A DNA stretch of 64,000 nucleotides from Chiridota heheva (lineage: Eukaryota > Echinodermata > Holothuroidea > Apodida > Chiridotidae). The notes beneath the pieces are model-generated. The model had not been told where the DNA came from. It was given only the letters and a program-made list of their open reading frames with translations, and ran no database searches. This document shows, piece after piece, positions 25,614 through 37,992 of the stretch; positions within the stretch are counted from its first letter, which is position 1; each line of letters starts with the position of its first letter. The DNA lies in NCBI GenBank assembly GCA_020152595.1, contig JAIGNY010002754.1, forward strand, positions 186,001 through 250,000. The letters are read 5' to 3'. Position numbers and translations under genes: made by a program.

Positions 25614-25910
25614 GCCAGTGCACTAAACAATAAACACAGCCAGTGCACTAAACAATAAATACAGCCAGTGCACTAAACAATAAATACAGCCAGTGCACTA
25701 AACAATAAATACAGCCAGTGTATACTAAACAATAAATACAGCCAGTGCACTAAACAACCAATACAGCCAGTGCACTTAACAATCAATACAGCCAGTGCAC
25801 CAAACAATAAATACAACCAGTGTATACTAAATAATAAATACAGCTAGTGCACTCAAACAATAAATACAGCCAGTTCACTAAACAATAAATACAGCTAGTG
25901 CACTAAACAA
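25614..25910 (+). repeat. 25-bp minisatellite, ~12 copies
   Basis: Units GCCAGTGCACTAAACAATAA plus ATACA. Variants have GTGTATACTAAA in place of GTGCACTAAA. Confidence 0.95.
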
Positions 25911-26299
25911 ATGCCTTTATAAAACTATTAAATAAAATAGTTTGTCAACACTATGCTAGTCCCTAAATGCTTAACACCTTAACAGATCTTTGGTAAAATA
26001 TATATATCAACATACCTTTAGAATATATTTATACTCATTATTATGATTTTTAGTTTTATTCCAAACTTTTCTGTATTTTTATGGTGAGTAGAATGCTATC
26101 TGGCAACAAATTGATAACATCAATAAGGATTGCTCTTGCAACACCACTTTTGTTTAATTTTGAGACAAGATCGCCCCTTTGAATAAATCATTATTGTGGC
26201 TGGTACTTCCTCCAACAAGAAGCAACAATTTTTGAAGATAATCATTTATAAATTGTATAATTGCAAAAACATTTGGGGGAGATGAGAGGTGAAATAACT
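25911..26299. other. Intergenic, nothing recognised
   Basis: Unique AT-rich sequence. Confidence 0.4.
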
Positions 26300-26890
26300 G
26301 ATAATATGAATGTTCGACTCAATTGATCAGTCAGTCCACAGAGCCCTGAAAAGAGCTTTATTCTCTTAGGAACGTATGCATAGCTTTTGGCACTGTGCAT
26401 ATTTAATGAGCAGAAAACATACCATTTTAAAACTGCAATATCTTAACAACTATAACATCTACGGATCCAATTTAATTTGCAAATTGTTAATAAAAGATAG
26501 GTCTCTTGGAAAATAATATCAATTTGGTTAATAACAGAAAATTAAAGGGTGAATTTACGGATACAAAAAAATGTTAACAAAAATGGGAAAATAAGGGCTT
26601 CTGTTTTTAGAGCCGTTTTACACGAAAAAATACTTGCAGCATGGTGAAAATCACAGAAAAGATTTTAAAATATGTTGTTTACGATAATTCCGCACTTTCC
26701 TACATTAAATTTTGTCGACTGAGTCAGGAACACAGCAAATACATGACAATTCCTTACAGTCGCTCTTCAGAAACAAGGCTAATACTTCGCGGAGGTTTTC
26801 CGTGTTCCCATTGGCTCCTGATGTTGTCATTGTATGACGTCAGATTGTGGACACTCTTATCGGTAAACGCGATAATAGACTAAACAGCGG
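26300..26890. other. Region sharing short blocks with 34300-34700
   Basis: TCGACTGAGTCAGGAACACA near 26714 recurs as TCGGCTGAGTCAGGAACACA near 34351. GTTCGACTCA with CAGTCAGTCC (26312-26340) recurs in reverse complement near 34665-34700 (GGACTGACTG, AAAAGTTCGAC). This suggests two rearranged copies of one dispersed element. A TGACGTCA palindrome lies near 26835. The small frame at 26641-26883 has no recognisable similarity. Confidence 0.4.
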
Positions 26891-26932
26891 GTCTGGCAGA
26901 TGATGATTTCAAACAATTATTATCTTGATCCT

Positions 26933-27394
<462 letters not shown>

Positions 27395-27744
27395 GATTGA
27401 TTGTAAGTGGGTTACATTATCTCCATTGTTACAGGTAATTGTTTGTAAAAAAAGCATTATTCAAGTTAGACATTTCTTAACAGTAAGTCTATTATTTACA
27501 GCCAAAATCTGTTTCCTTTTGACGTTGTTTATAGCCACGGCTGATTTAGGGCCTTCGATGGCCTTGATATTGGGGGCCAGGAGTACCGTCGAGATAAAGA
27601 TGGAGGTGGGGGGAGGGGGGGGTGGTATGGGTCACTTAAAAAATAATAAAAGGAATGCAGGTTGAACAGGGGAAAAAAATTGGCACAAACCCATGCTTGG
27701 CAATTTATATGGAAAACTGGAACAGAAATAAGTGACCTTTTTTT
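27395..27744. other. Intergenic with G-rich tract
   Basis: GGAGGTGGGGGGAGGGGGGG near 27602. Nothing else recognised. Confidence 0.4.
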
Positions 27745-28085
27745 TTCCCTTTTCAAAATGATCCGACATGGGGGACCTGGGACCAGTGATCCTGTCAGCA
27801 GCCCTGGGGCCAGGGTAAGGAATGCCAATAAATTAATGGAGGCCCAGGGTTGCCATGCCGATGCTCTGAAAATATTATTGTATATTAAAATAAGATAATC
27901 TATAAAAAGAAAAAGTAAGTTGATTTGTTTGCTCTTCAGAATTTTCCGATATGGGGCACCGGATTTTCCCCAGCCCCGCAATCCTCCAAGGCAATGCAGA
28001 ATGGGGTGATGAAATAATGGAGGTCTGGGATTGCCATGACTATGTTGTAAAAAAAAATCATCTATATAAAAATGAGGGACATACA
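27745..28085 (+). repeat. Two tandem diverged copies of a ~170-190-bp unit
   Basis: Unit 1 (from ~27745) has TTTTCAAAATGATCCGACAT, AATTAATGGAGGCCCAGGG and TTGCCATGCCGATGCTCTG. Unit 2 (from ~27935) has CTTCAGAATTTTCCGATAT, AATAATGGAGGTCTGGGA and TTGCCATGACTATGTTGT. Both are followed by runs such as TATATTAAAATAAG / TATATAAAAATGAG. The minus-strand frame across them is not convincing as protein. Confidence 0.7.
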
Positions 28086-29880
28086 TATTGTATGTGCTTC
28101 AAGTAGGTGACCTTCTGCAAGCATTCCATCAAATTGGAGAAAATCTGTACTAGGCCAAGTCGGAACGAATGTCCATCACTCAGATAATTATGGGCACATT
28201 TCATCTACAACTCGATTCAAGTTTTGAAAATGGTCCCAACATGTCAAACACCCATTACACCATATCATAAAGTTCCTTGACATTAATCAAATGAAGAAGT
28301 ATTCAGTATTTGAAAGGGGCACTTTCCCCCCACGTTTTTCTGATATGGATGGCATGCAAGCCCCCCCCCCCTCTTTTCCTTTGTTCTGATATGGATGGCA
28401 AGAGACCCCCAAGAGTTTATATGTCAGAGAGAAAGTTGAGTGGGCCACCTTATTAATAATTGCTGCCATGAACAAAGTTTGTTCTTCTTCAGTTTGCTTG
28501 AGACAGAAATACATTGATCATTCCTCATCCACTCTTAAGCTGTGAGACTCAAGAGTAAATTCCACAATTTGGTGTTAAGTCAATGTAGTACGGTATGTAA
28601 AACCATCAGTAGTTTGTTATCGTCAGTGCAAAAATTTGATCAAGTCAAGTAAACTTCAAGTGTCAATGTTTGCTTAAATCTGAACTCTGCTTCTGCAAAC
28701 TCATATCCTCATTGAACAGGTCTTTAATCATAAACATCAGTTTTCCACCAGCACAAATAGGTATAAATGTGGGAAAGGAGATGATGTGAGGGTGGGAAGT
28801 ACATGATACAAATGGAAGGGGAAGGAAAATGGCTTTGGAGTAGAGCGGAGAAATGGTGCTTCCTGTGATAAATTCATTCTGCGAGCAGGATGAATTATAG
28901 GGTACTTAATTTAGAACCAAAATAAGACTTTTCAGTTGCAGCCCCACCTTAAGACAAAAGTACTAACCATGAAAAAACATTGCAATTTAAACAAATAGAT
29001 AAATAGGGCTCTAAAAAAAATCTTAACCTTAATATTGTGGATCTGGAATATGCAATTTTTCCTTGGCAAGTATGTTTTTAGCCAGCAAATTTGGCAAAAT
29101 AATTCCCACCTATTGACCAAAGATTTTAGGATACCTATTAAAATGTTGAATTTGACCTTGGGATTTTTACCAATATCAATTTCTACCTATACAGCTACAA
29201 CCAGTTTTCAATGTCCCATCCTGAATTAGTTACATTAATTATGAGTGAAAATAATCTAATCATCCTGCTAAAGAAAGAATGGCTAAAATCTCTTCATATA
29301 AAACCTTATTATATTATGCACTTATTGATTAAAACTTATGGACACAAAAAAGGAGAAAAGACAACAGAATATATTTTTTCATTATCTTATATTCTTTTAC
29401 TTTCAAACATTCCACTTCAAAAATCACATCATTTTTTTAAATTAGAAATAAATATATATATATATATGATTCCCATGAAGGCTGGTGCTGCCAGGTCACA
29501 ATGATTCATCACTACCTACTGACTCTCTTCCACAAGCAATATTAATGCTTTATCTGTTTCAGTCTTCTGCATACACCAGATACTTAAAAGTTTCAAAATT
29601 GTACATTTTATTTTGTAATTACAGCTGAGCAAAAATCTTATTTCTTAAATACACAATGTTGGTAAACAGCTCAAATTTTTAAGGTAAATCTTGATATTTC
29701 TTTCTAAAATTTCAGTTGTGAATATGATGAGATTGGTCTTTTAATATTGGCACAATCTTTATTGAGGAACAAACAAGAGACACACACACAAAATTTGTAC
29801 TGCAAGGAAAATCAAATTAAATCTTTTTCAATAATTTCTTGCATACTTTTGGGGACAGTCGACTGACTTAAAACTTAAAA
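28086..29880. other. Intergenic, nothing recognised
   Basis: Mostly unique. Around 28315-28400 TCTGATATGGATGGCA occurs twice around a C homopolymer. A short TA tract lies near 29453-29466. No convincing exon. Confidence 0.45.
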
Positions 29881-29887
29881 AAATCAT

Positions 29888-31233
29888 TTTACATTTTCTT
29901 CATCACTTGAGGTGTCATCAACATACACAGGAGTATAACCTGTACCATCAAAGACTTTTCTTCCTTATCCGACTCATCTAGAAATTCAACAATTCCTGTC
30001 CTTGTACAATTTGTGTTCTGGCAATCAACACAAGAGCACCCAGGCCCACATTTAATTCCTTCCTTAACACACTTACAGATTCTACCCATGCACTTTTTTG
30101 TTTACAACCGCAGCCTCTTGTTAGGTGAAGTACATTTTTTTTTGTATGGCAGATATGTTCTCCTCTGAATCCCATCTAACTGTCACATTATTCCCATCAG
30201 AGATATTCCATCCACAAAGGGAGATGTCAGGATAAGTAAATATTTGCTCTTGACATTTACCCCAAACATTACTCACCCAGCAAGATCTCAACCAGTATAA
30301 CCTTAATGCTTCATCAGACGGGAGCAATTCGTCCTGTAAGGTGCCTAAATTTCCAGCTTGCATGGTGGATTTGTTTTAATGCATTGATGGCTCACAGCAG
30401 GATCATCAGTTTTCTGTTTCATACCTACTCAGACAAGCTCGCTTAGCAACAAAGTAGACGCATCCAACCAACCGGAAAATTGAATACATACCAAGGTGTG
30501 CTACATCATCATATGTAATGAAAAACTGTCCAGGAAACTGTGCCACATATGAAATTTGCATTTTGAAAAAAGACATTGAAAAATGTGACTTTGCTCTTCT
30601 TCACAAAGAAAGAAACAAAATCACACCCAGATGTAATGCACAGGACCTGTATGCATGGAGGTACATCCATGCTGTATGCATTTATAACACAAAGAAGTAG
30701 CCAGATTAGGATGTATTAAGAACAATCATTATTCAAAGCAAGCTGAAGATTATTCATGTAAATGTACCTGACATTTCCTGGGCCCACTTGGTATTGTAGG
30801 TGTACATCTTTATCATGAATATCAAACGGCAGTCCTACGACCCCCACATCTCGGTCAAGAGAATACAAATGAATAATGGAACAGGAAGTATCAGAAACAT
30901 GCAGCCAGATTTGTGTATTTGTCTCTTCATGGCTGCTTTTAGATGATACAGACTTGAACCTTGTATATCAACAACATATGACAATGGCATTTCAAATCCA
31001 CCAGAGGTGCAAAATCTTTGATCTGAATTTTGAATGACTTCTGGATATAAGAGAGAAACGTTTTTGACAAATATAAATAAGCAACCTCTTATTTTGTCTT
31101 GTGTCTGAGAAACTGTTGCCACAAACCTGTTTTGGGCAATGTGGTGTGGTCCTCTATAGCACCTTACAATTTGAAACAGCCTTAACAGTAACAAGCAAAT
31201 TAAAGCAAGGCCTCGTCTCAATGTTCCTGTCAA
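29888..31233 (-). pseudogene. Decayed CXC-domain protein gene of a multi-copy invertebrate family
   Basis: Read on the minus strand from 31233 downward, protein-like pieces lie in order but in changing frames. Around 31010-30960 is a piece with SGGFEMPLSYVVDIQG; 30960-30722 has SSHEETNTQIWLHV and YSLDRDVGVVGLPFD; 30670-30500 has ITSGCDFVSFF and NVFFQNANFICG; ~30475-30405 has LVGCVYFVAKRACLSRYE; 30363-30124 has DELLPSDEALRLYWLRSCWV; 30140-29888 has TRGCGCKQK then RICKCVKEGIKCGPGCSCVD. The last part has the cysteine spacing of a CXC (tesmin/TSO1-like, DNA-binding type) domain. The whole order is one I recognise from uncharacterised proteins repeated in cnidarian, mollusc and echinoderm genomes, often suspected to travel with mobile DNA. 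I cannot name the element. At least four frame changes and stops occur. Two of them, at A runs near 30133-30141 and 30095-30100, look like single-base losses and could be sequencing errors, but the others indicate real decay. No introns are needed. Confidence 0.75.
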
Positions 31234-31419
31234 GGAGCCCTTAAGATTTAAGTTAGCAAACCTTAATACGACTAGTGATTTTTCTATGCCTCATATATTG
31301 GATTACGAAGTTATATTTATTTTTTGAACATTGCCATTTCATTTGAATTCTATTAGGACTCTTTTGTTTTAAAACTTTGCTTTGCCACCAAAATTACATG
31401 AATCTTTAAACAAAGGCCC
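31234..31419. other. Unique spacer
   Basis: AT-rich, nothing recognised. Confidence 0.35.
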
Positions 31420-32180
31420 AAGTGTAGCTTCTATATTGGTTAATTTTAACATTGAAATGCAGAAATAACAAAGCAGTGAAAAATAATCAAACAAAACTCA
31501 GGTCAGAAAGAACAGAAACAAAGTCAAATGTTAAAAGCAAAATAAAAATTAACAAATGAATAGCATGATACAAATTATGAAAAGATTATATTTATGGTAA
31601 CTGTTTGCCTAATTAAATAAATAATGGGCCAAACATTACACACAGTAAATATAGAATGCAGGCTCACTCTCAAAAAATACCCCCTGACTCGTGAACTTTC
31701 GACGTGAATGTTTTAGTCAGATCATTTTTAAAGAATCATTATACATCATATGGCTCCCATACAGTATACCTGGCTGGACAGCGCAGATTGTTAGCCTTAT
31801 ATCTTAATTAAAAAACAATGCATATTCACGTTGGAAGAACTTTTGACATATTTTAAGTCAAAACTAGGGCATATCCCCCATTGAGCAGTGTGGTCGTGGG
31901 GATTGTAGGCCTGCTAATCCTAATTAAAGAACGATGCATATTCATGTCTGATGATAATAGTGTCAAAAGAGCGTGACTTATCTGCCAACAGTGTCAACAG
32001 CTATGTCTATCCTTCAAAGTGAACGTATATTCTATAGTTGGCAGCAACCCGTGACACAAAAAATGCAGAAATAATAAGACAGTAAAAAAAGAAATCCAGA
32101 TCAAAAATTAAACAATGAACACCAGATCAAACCCATGAAGTAACGTGATAAATATTATGACCAAAATGGGAAAGCATAAA
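31420..32180 (+). repeat. Imperfect direct duplications
   Basis: AATGCAGAAATAACAAAGCAG (~31457) and AATGCAGAAATAATAAGACAG (~32063) begin similar ~110-bp stretches. Between them ATCTTAATTAAAAAACAATG with CATATTCACG (~31800) and ATCCTAATTAAAGAACGATG with CATATTCATG (~31918) form a second pair about 117 bp apart. No coding evidence. Confidence 0.55.
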
Positions 32181-32420
32181 CATTCAAATAAATCAATTTT
32201 AAAACAATCAAAAATGATATCCTTGTTTAAACAAGGTTAGCGTTATAATACCAAGTTATCTAATGTTACTACGTTTGAAGTCTAAACTTTTATGTTTCCA
32301 CTGTTTAATACTAGAAATATTCAATTTGGAAGTTAAGAATTTACGGATAGGAAAGATTTTTTGCATAATACGTTATAATCATTACAACATTTAAAGATTA
32401 ATCCTTAGTCAATTCATTGT
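32181..32420. other. Unique spacer before the LINE
   Basis: AT-rich, nothing recognised. Confidence 0.35.
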
Positions 32421-34200
32421 ATGTTCGCTCAAAGCAAAAAACCAAGGAGGTTGTTGGTCCCCTTTAGGGTAATGATGGTGTCACTATCAATAGTGCTAAG
32501 GATATGGCTAAGGTTTTGGATGACTGCTTTGTGTCTGTTTTTACTAAGGAGTCCCCTGCTGATGATGTTGTGGATTATCTTTGTGTGCACTCTCCAGTAT
32601 CCATTAAAAATGTTGATTTTTTAGTTGATGTAGTGTCTAAGATGTTGAAGGGTTTAAATTCAAATAAAGCACCCGGTCCAGATGGTATACATCCTGCTGT
32701 CTTACGTGAGTGTTCTGATATTCTTTCTGTTCCCCTGAGTATTATCTTTTCAAAGTGCTTTGATGTTGGTGTTGTTCCTAGTGATTGGAGAATTGCCCAT
32801 GTCACTCCTATTTTTTTAAAAGGGTGACCACGGTTTTGCCTTGTAACTATAGGCCAGTGAGTCTTACTAGTGTTGTGTGTAAGGTTAAGGAGTCCATTGT
32901 TAAGGATGTTGTACTAGATCATTTACTGGTCAATGATTTGTTGAATTTGTCCCAGCATGGATTCTTACATAAGAGGTCTCTTGTGTTTCTAAATTATTTG
33001 AGTTTCTTGATGAAGTTACTAAATAGTTGATTCTGGTCATAATATGGATGTTATCTATTTAGATTTCCCAAAAGCATTTGATAAGGTTCCATAAGGCAGG
33101 CTCATGATGAAAACAAGAGCACTTGGTCTGAAGGGAAAGTGCGCAAGTTGGATCTATTCTTGGTTAGTTGACAGGTCACAAAGAGTTGTTGTTAATGGTG
33201 AAGTATCTCCATGTAAGAAGGTTACAAGTGGTGTTCCTCAGGGTTCTGTATTGGGTCTGCTTCTGTACTTGATCTTCATTAATGATATTGATTGCTCATG
33301 ACACTAAGCTGTACAACATTGTTGATGATGCTAGGGAGTCTTCACTTTTGCAAACTGATCTGGATAAGTTAGTTTCTTGATCCCAAGCATGACAGATGTC
33401 ATTCAATGTTGGTTGATAAATGCAAACTTATTAATTTTGGTCAGAACAATTTGGCTTTTGACCCTGCATGAATGGTTCAAATCTTGGTTGTGTTAATTCA
33501 AGAAAGGGATCGAGGTGTTGTCATTACTAGCAATCTGAAGCCTTCTAGACAGTGTGCTTTAGCAGCTGTAGGGGCAAATACAGTAGGATGCTTGGTTTGA
33601 TTAGAAGAATTTTTTTTTTTTTTCTTGGTAGAGAACTTCTTAATTTGTATAAGCAGTTAGTCAGGCCTCACCTTGAGTATGCTATCCAGGCTTGAAGTTC
33701 CTTTTATGAGAAGGATAAGTTCATTTTGGAGCAGGTTCAGCAAAAAGCCACTAGACTTTTTCCCGAAGTAAGGAATCTCTCTTATGAATTTAGGTTGTGA
33801 ATTCTTGGTTTGACCACGCTTGAGTTGAGAAGAGTACGTGGCGATATGATTCAGGTTTTTAAGTTGATGCTTGGTAGTGATGCTTTGACTTTCTGTTTTA
33901 TCTTGCATGTTTCAGCTAATCCTCATGTGACACGTGGTAACAGTTTGAAGTTGACCAAAGAGTTCTCACGGATAGATATTCAGCATTTTAGCTTTTCGCA
34001 AAGAGTTGTTAATGATTGGAATGGTTTGCCTAAGTGGGTAGTTAGCTCCAATTCTGTTCACAATTTCAAGGTCAAAATTGATAAGTTCTTTACTAACTCT
34101 GGGCGTCTTTTATCATTATTACTTTTTTGTCGTGGTGGTGGTGTTAGTTTGGGCTTTTTATGGGGTGACTAATCCTTCTTAGCTCGTAATCTTGTTATGT
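32421..34200 (+). mobile_element. 5'-truncated CR1/jockey-like LINE
   Basis: Only the reverse-transcriptase half and the C-terminal tail of the second protein of a non-LTR retrotransposon remain. The endonuclease domain is absent, consistent with incomplete reverse transcription or later loss. The right end falls after the stop of the last frame near 34172, with a short tail containing AACAATTAAACAATCAAATC. The insertion lies about 1.2 kb downstream of the CXC pseudogene in opposite orientation. I did not identify target-site duplications. Confidence 0.85.
32437..34172 (+). pseudogene. Non-LTR reverse transcriptase remnant, motif C deleted
   Basis: Frame 1 (to 32827) holds SNKAPGPDGIHPAVLRECSD and PSDWRIAHVTPIF. 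The next frame (32830-33030) holds NYRPVSLTSVVCK and LSQHGFLHKRS. A third stretch (~33035-33301) holds YLDFPKAFDKVP (palm motif A), SGVPQGSVLG and FINDID, with a TAA stop after KVP. The reading then jumps to DTKLYN, so the residues that should include the second and third catalytic aspartates (F/YADD, motif C) are missing: only about three residues separate FINDID from DTKLYN. After several stops, the C-terminal tail at 33810-34172 reads LRRVRGDMIQVFKLM and QRVVNDWNGLP. A T homopolymer near 33610 interrupts it. Domain order is typical of CR1/jockey-group proteins. It cannot encode active enzyme. Confidence 0.88.
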
Positions 34201-35264
34201 TAACAATTAAACAATCAAATCGAAATAATGAATATTTTAGAGTGCACTCACTAAAATATTTTGGCATGTGCAACATCGCGGATTAGGTATGCATCAAATG
34301 CTCTAAGTCTCATCTTTACAAATCTACCGTTAAAATTTGATATTTGTTGTCGGCTGAGTCAGGAACACAGCGTTTATGGACCTGTTTTTGTACCCATGTA
34401 AATTTGGGAACCAACTTTTGAAATCAAATTCCTCTAAAATGATGCAAAAGTTGAAGAAAATTCAAAAAGAAAATTGAAAAATAAAGTTTAACGTGTGACT
34501 TACTTACCCTGCCATCTTGAACAGAAATGCATCCCACGTGACTGTACGACGCAAATTATGTCACACTGCCAAGTGGTCAGTGTTCCGCAATAAATCAAAT
34601 GTCTGCACTCAACGCGAATTTGTTCTTAAGAGAACCTAGTCACGTGACCTAATTAATGGGGTTCTGCGGACTGACTGTGATGAGAAAAGTTCGACTCATT
34701 TTCAACTATGTACACAAATAGTATAAAATCAAACCTAATTATTCCCAAATTCAAATGAATTAGCAAAAAAAACTGACTGGCAGCTCTTTTAAAGAAAAAT
34801 TGCTTTTTGTGTAAAATGGAGAAACTTTACAACACCCCTTTGCCTCCCATTGAGAGACTTTTACATGTCACTGACTTCATATTTAGTACAAAATAGACAG
34901 TCAATAGACTATGTACAATTTACTGCCAAATATACATGTTTGAGCATGGTTTGGAATATATTTCTTACCCTCTAACAAATACAAAGTCAAAGATGAATGG
35001 GTTTGTATTTCATAAGTGACAGCCAAACTGAGAAGGTCAACTATTGTCATTGACGGTATTAGTAAATAATACTCAAAAGGGACAACTAAAATAAGCTTAT
35101 ACCTTAATTCTTTGAATTGATGAAGATAAATGATGAAAACTTGAGATACAGTTTTTGCCAACAAGCAAACAAAATGCACACCACCAGAAGGATTGTGTAC
35201 AGTTTTAAAAGTAAAATTTACTGATGTATATTGAAATAAGCTCAATTAAGAGTCCTTCTTGCAG
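34201..35264. other. Intergenic; part shares blocks with 26.3-26.9 kb
   Basis: 34300-34700 shares TGAGTCAGGAACACAGC and the GGACTGACTG...GTTCGAC blocks with 26300-26890. The remainder, including a minus-strand frame at 34901-35245, shows nothing I recognise. Confidence 0.4.
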
Positions 35265-35502
35265 TCAAAATGAAAAAGATACAAGCTAATTCCATCCAAT
35301 TAGAGCTGCGGTGCTAATCCCTGGTTTCAATGGCGCAAGCAGATGAGAGTACACGACTCCCCATGGATGCACTCCTCAGCAGTGTTGATGCTCATTTTAC
35401 AGCTGAGTGGACTGAAGCAAGTAAAGTGTCAGTGCTTACGACGGGAATTGAACCCAGGACCTTTCGAATATAAGTAAGACTCTTTAACCACTGAACCTCT
35501 TA
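35265..35502 (-). mobile_element. tRNA-derived SINE, copy 2 (uninterrupted)
   Basis: On the minus strand it begins AGAGGTTCAGTGGTTAAAG, has the B-box-like GGGTTCAATTCCC (plus-strand 35443-35456), then CACTTTACTTGCTTCAGTCC, CTCAGCTGTAAAATGAGCAT and CAACACTGC, GGGGAGTCGTGTACTCTCAT and ATTAGCTTGTA. Compared with the copy at 17594 it lacks about 25 bp around the TGTGTCCTTGAGC block, and it lacks the A-B-A insertion, so it supplies the empty site. Confidence 0.85.
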
Positions 35503-35932
35503 AATGAAAAAGTTAACATAGCACAAATCAGGCTCATGGCAAAGTAGTCAGTATGCAAAATGAGGAATACCCTTACACCCCCTCCTTCCCCTGTTTAAAG
35601 AACTTGGAAATTCAAGCAAATTAACTAAGCCTACATTGATCTAACCAATTAAGACAACAAAATAAAAATAAAAAACAGATCATTAATTTGCTGAAACCAT
35701 TACTCATATCATTATTGAATGAAAATCAACATATGTCATAAGACACAAAAGTGCATGAGTGGGGAATCCAGGGACATTTTCTGGGATAGTAGGCATGATC
35801 TTTGTTTGGCACACGAAAATGTGCCAAAAAATGTGACATATTAAACAGAGAGCCAAAATATAACTAGGAATAAGTAGTGTGCCCAAAAATATACCTGGGG
35901 CATTATTTCCCACTTTCTTAGAAAAAACAAAC
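35503..35932. other. Intergenic, nothing recognised
   Basis: AT-rich unique sequence. The minus-strand frame 35704-35934 has no recognisable similarity. Confidence 0.4.
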
Positions 35933-36836
35933 ATTATCAGGCAACACCAAGGTTGAACATATTACATTTTAACAATAAATTCATTATTAGGCAACACCGA
36001 GTTGAACACGTTACATCTTAACAATACATTCATTATCAGGCAACACCGAGTTGAACACGTTACATCTTAACAATGAATTCATTATCAGGCAACACCAAGT
36101 TGAACATATTACATCTTAACAATAAATTTATTATCAGGCAACACCGAGTTGAACATATTACATCTTAACGATAAATTCATTATCAGGCAACACCCAGTTG
36201 AACATCTTAACAATAAATTTATTATCAGGCAACACCACATTGAACATATCACATCTTAACAATAAATGCATTATCAGGCAACAGCGAGTTAAACATCATA
36301 ACAATGAATTCATTATCAGGCAACACCAAGTTGAACATATCACATCTTAACAATAAATTCATTATCAGGCAACACCAAGTTGAACATATTACATCTTAAC
36401 AATAAATTCATTATCAGGCAACACCCAGTTGAACATTATAACAATAAATTCATTATCAGGCAACACCGAGTTGAACATATTACATCTTAACAATAAATTC
36501 ATTATTAGGCAACACTGACTTGAACATATCATAACTTAACAATAAATTCATTATCAGGCAACACGGAGTTGAACATATTACATCTTAACAATAAATTTAT
36601 TATTAGGCAACACTGAGTTGAACATATCACATCTTAACAATAAATTCATTATCAGGCAACGCCAAGTTGAACATTTTACATCTTAACAATAAATTCATTA
36701 TTAGGCAACACCGAGTTGAACATATCACATCTTAACAATAAATTCATTATCAGGTAACACCAAGTTGAACATCTTAACAATAAATACATTATCAGGCAAC
36801 ACCGAGTAGAACATATCACATCTTAACAATAAATTA
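35933..36836 (+). repeat. 49-bp minisatellite, ~18-19 copies
   Basis: Units contain ATTATCAGGCAACACCGAGT, TGAACATATTACATCTTAAC and AATAAATTC. Several units lack the ATTACATC part (about 38 bp). Variation is scattered. Confidence 0.95.
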
Positions 36837-37040
36837 TAAGAAGAAAGAAACTATATTAGATTCTCGATCTCTCTCTCTTTCTTTTTTTTTCTTTTTATTT
36901 TTGGGGAGTTTTCAGCAAAATAAATGTATTAAAGATGTGACGTAAAAAGTGGGGAATGAATACTCTCTGAAAAGTAAAGGAGAGGATACAGTCCCCGTCC
37001 ACAACGAAGTCAAACTAGGTCCAGAAAATATGTTAATGGT
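36837..37040. other. Spacer
   Basis: Pyrimidine-rich stretch (TCTCTCTCTTTC, then T runs) followed by unique sequence. Confidence 0.4.
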
Positions 37041-37102
37041 CCAAATTTAGAGACAATGACCTATTTAGAGGCAATGACCTATTTAGAGGCAATGACCTAT
37101 TT
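37041..37102 (+). repeat. 18-bp tandem repeat, 3 copies
   Basis: Units ATTTAGAGGCAATGACCT. Confidence 0.9.
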
Positions 37103-37854
37103 TGTTTGTACTTCATATAAATCTAGCCCTGGAGCAGCTATAGTCATTTTGATCAAATTATACCCTTCTATCCAAAAGTTTGGCTACACACTGCAGGATA
37201 GAGTCTACTTATGTAAAACAGCTGATATGCATTTTCCAGACACAACCTGACAGTGAAAACTGACAAAATTGTCAATTTGGAAGGTCATTATTTCCAATAA
37301 GGTGGCTAAGATGGAGTGCGATGAAGAATTACAAGTCTTTTGCAATACTCTGATAGAAATGGCGAACTGGCTTTAAGTTCATTGTAAACTTGTACAGATG
37401 AGCGAGCAGGTACGCTAAAAGCAATCTGAAATTTTCACAGAAGAAATTTGAGGTCTGTTCTACTCAAAATCTAATATCGTTGTGGAAACAATTACAAAGC
37501 CTGTGTGTATCATTATATCTGTACTTTAATGCATGTGACTCATGCATATAGCACAATATTTCTCCGGAAGATCTTCAAGAACTGTACCATACTACATTCA
37601 AATGTAATAGCTTGAATACTAGAGCACTCCAAAATTAGATTTTTCTAACAAATCAATCTCCCATAGCTTTCAATTTGTAGGAAGAGGCTAAAAGTACATC
37701 ACCCTTTGCAATCACCGAACAAGCAACCACGGGGTTGCAAAGTGCAATTTCTCTCTTTGTTGAAGGTATAATTCAGCATGTTGTGCTACTTGAGAGAATA
37801 AATTCATAATGGTAATTTAAAACAAAAATTCAAAATCAATCAGGCTGTGTTCTT
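37103..37854. other. Intergenic, nothing recognised
   Basis: Unique sequence. No coding or RNA evidence. Confidence 0.4.
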
Positions 37855-37992
37855 ACTATCTCCTGATCATCATACCCCTTATCTCCCAATTATCATACCC
37901 CTTATCTCCCGATTATCATACCCCTTATCTCCCGATCATCATACCTCTTATCTCCTGATCATCATACCCCTTATCTCCCGATCATCATACCC
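37855..37992 (+). repeat. 23-bp tandem repeat, ~6 copies
   Basis: Units CATACCCCTTATCTCCCGAT plus CAT. The first units read CTCCTGATCAT. Confidence 0.92.

Noticed and set aside
26641..26883. Small gene with CRE-like TGACGTCA nearby
   Set aside because: The 80-codon frame has no recognisable similarity, and a single palindrome of this kind is expected by chance. The stretch also shares blocks with 34.3 kb and so may be repeat-derived.
27529..28086. 185-codon minus-strand frame
   Set aside because: It covers two tandem diverged copies of a repeat and C-rich tracts. The reading is proline-rich low complexity without a known domain.
35933..36836. CRISPR-like regular repeats
   Set aside because: Repeats here and in the other arrays are contiguous with no unique spacers, and the context is an animal genome.
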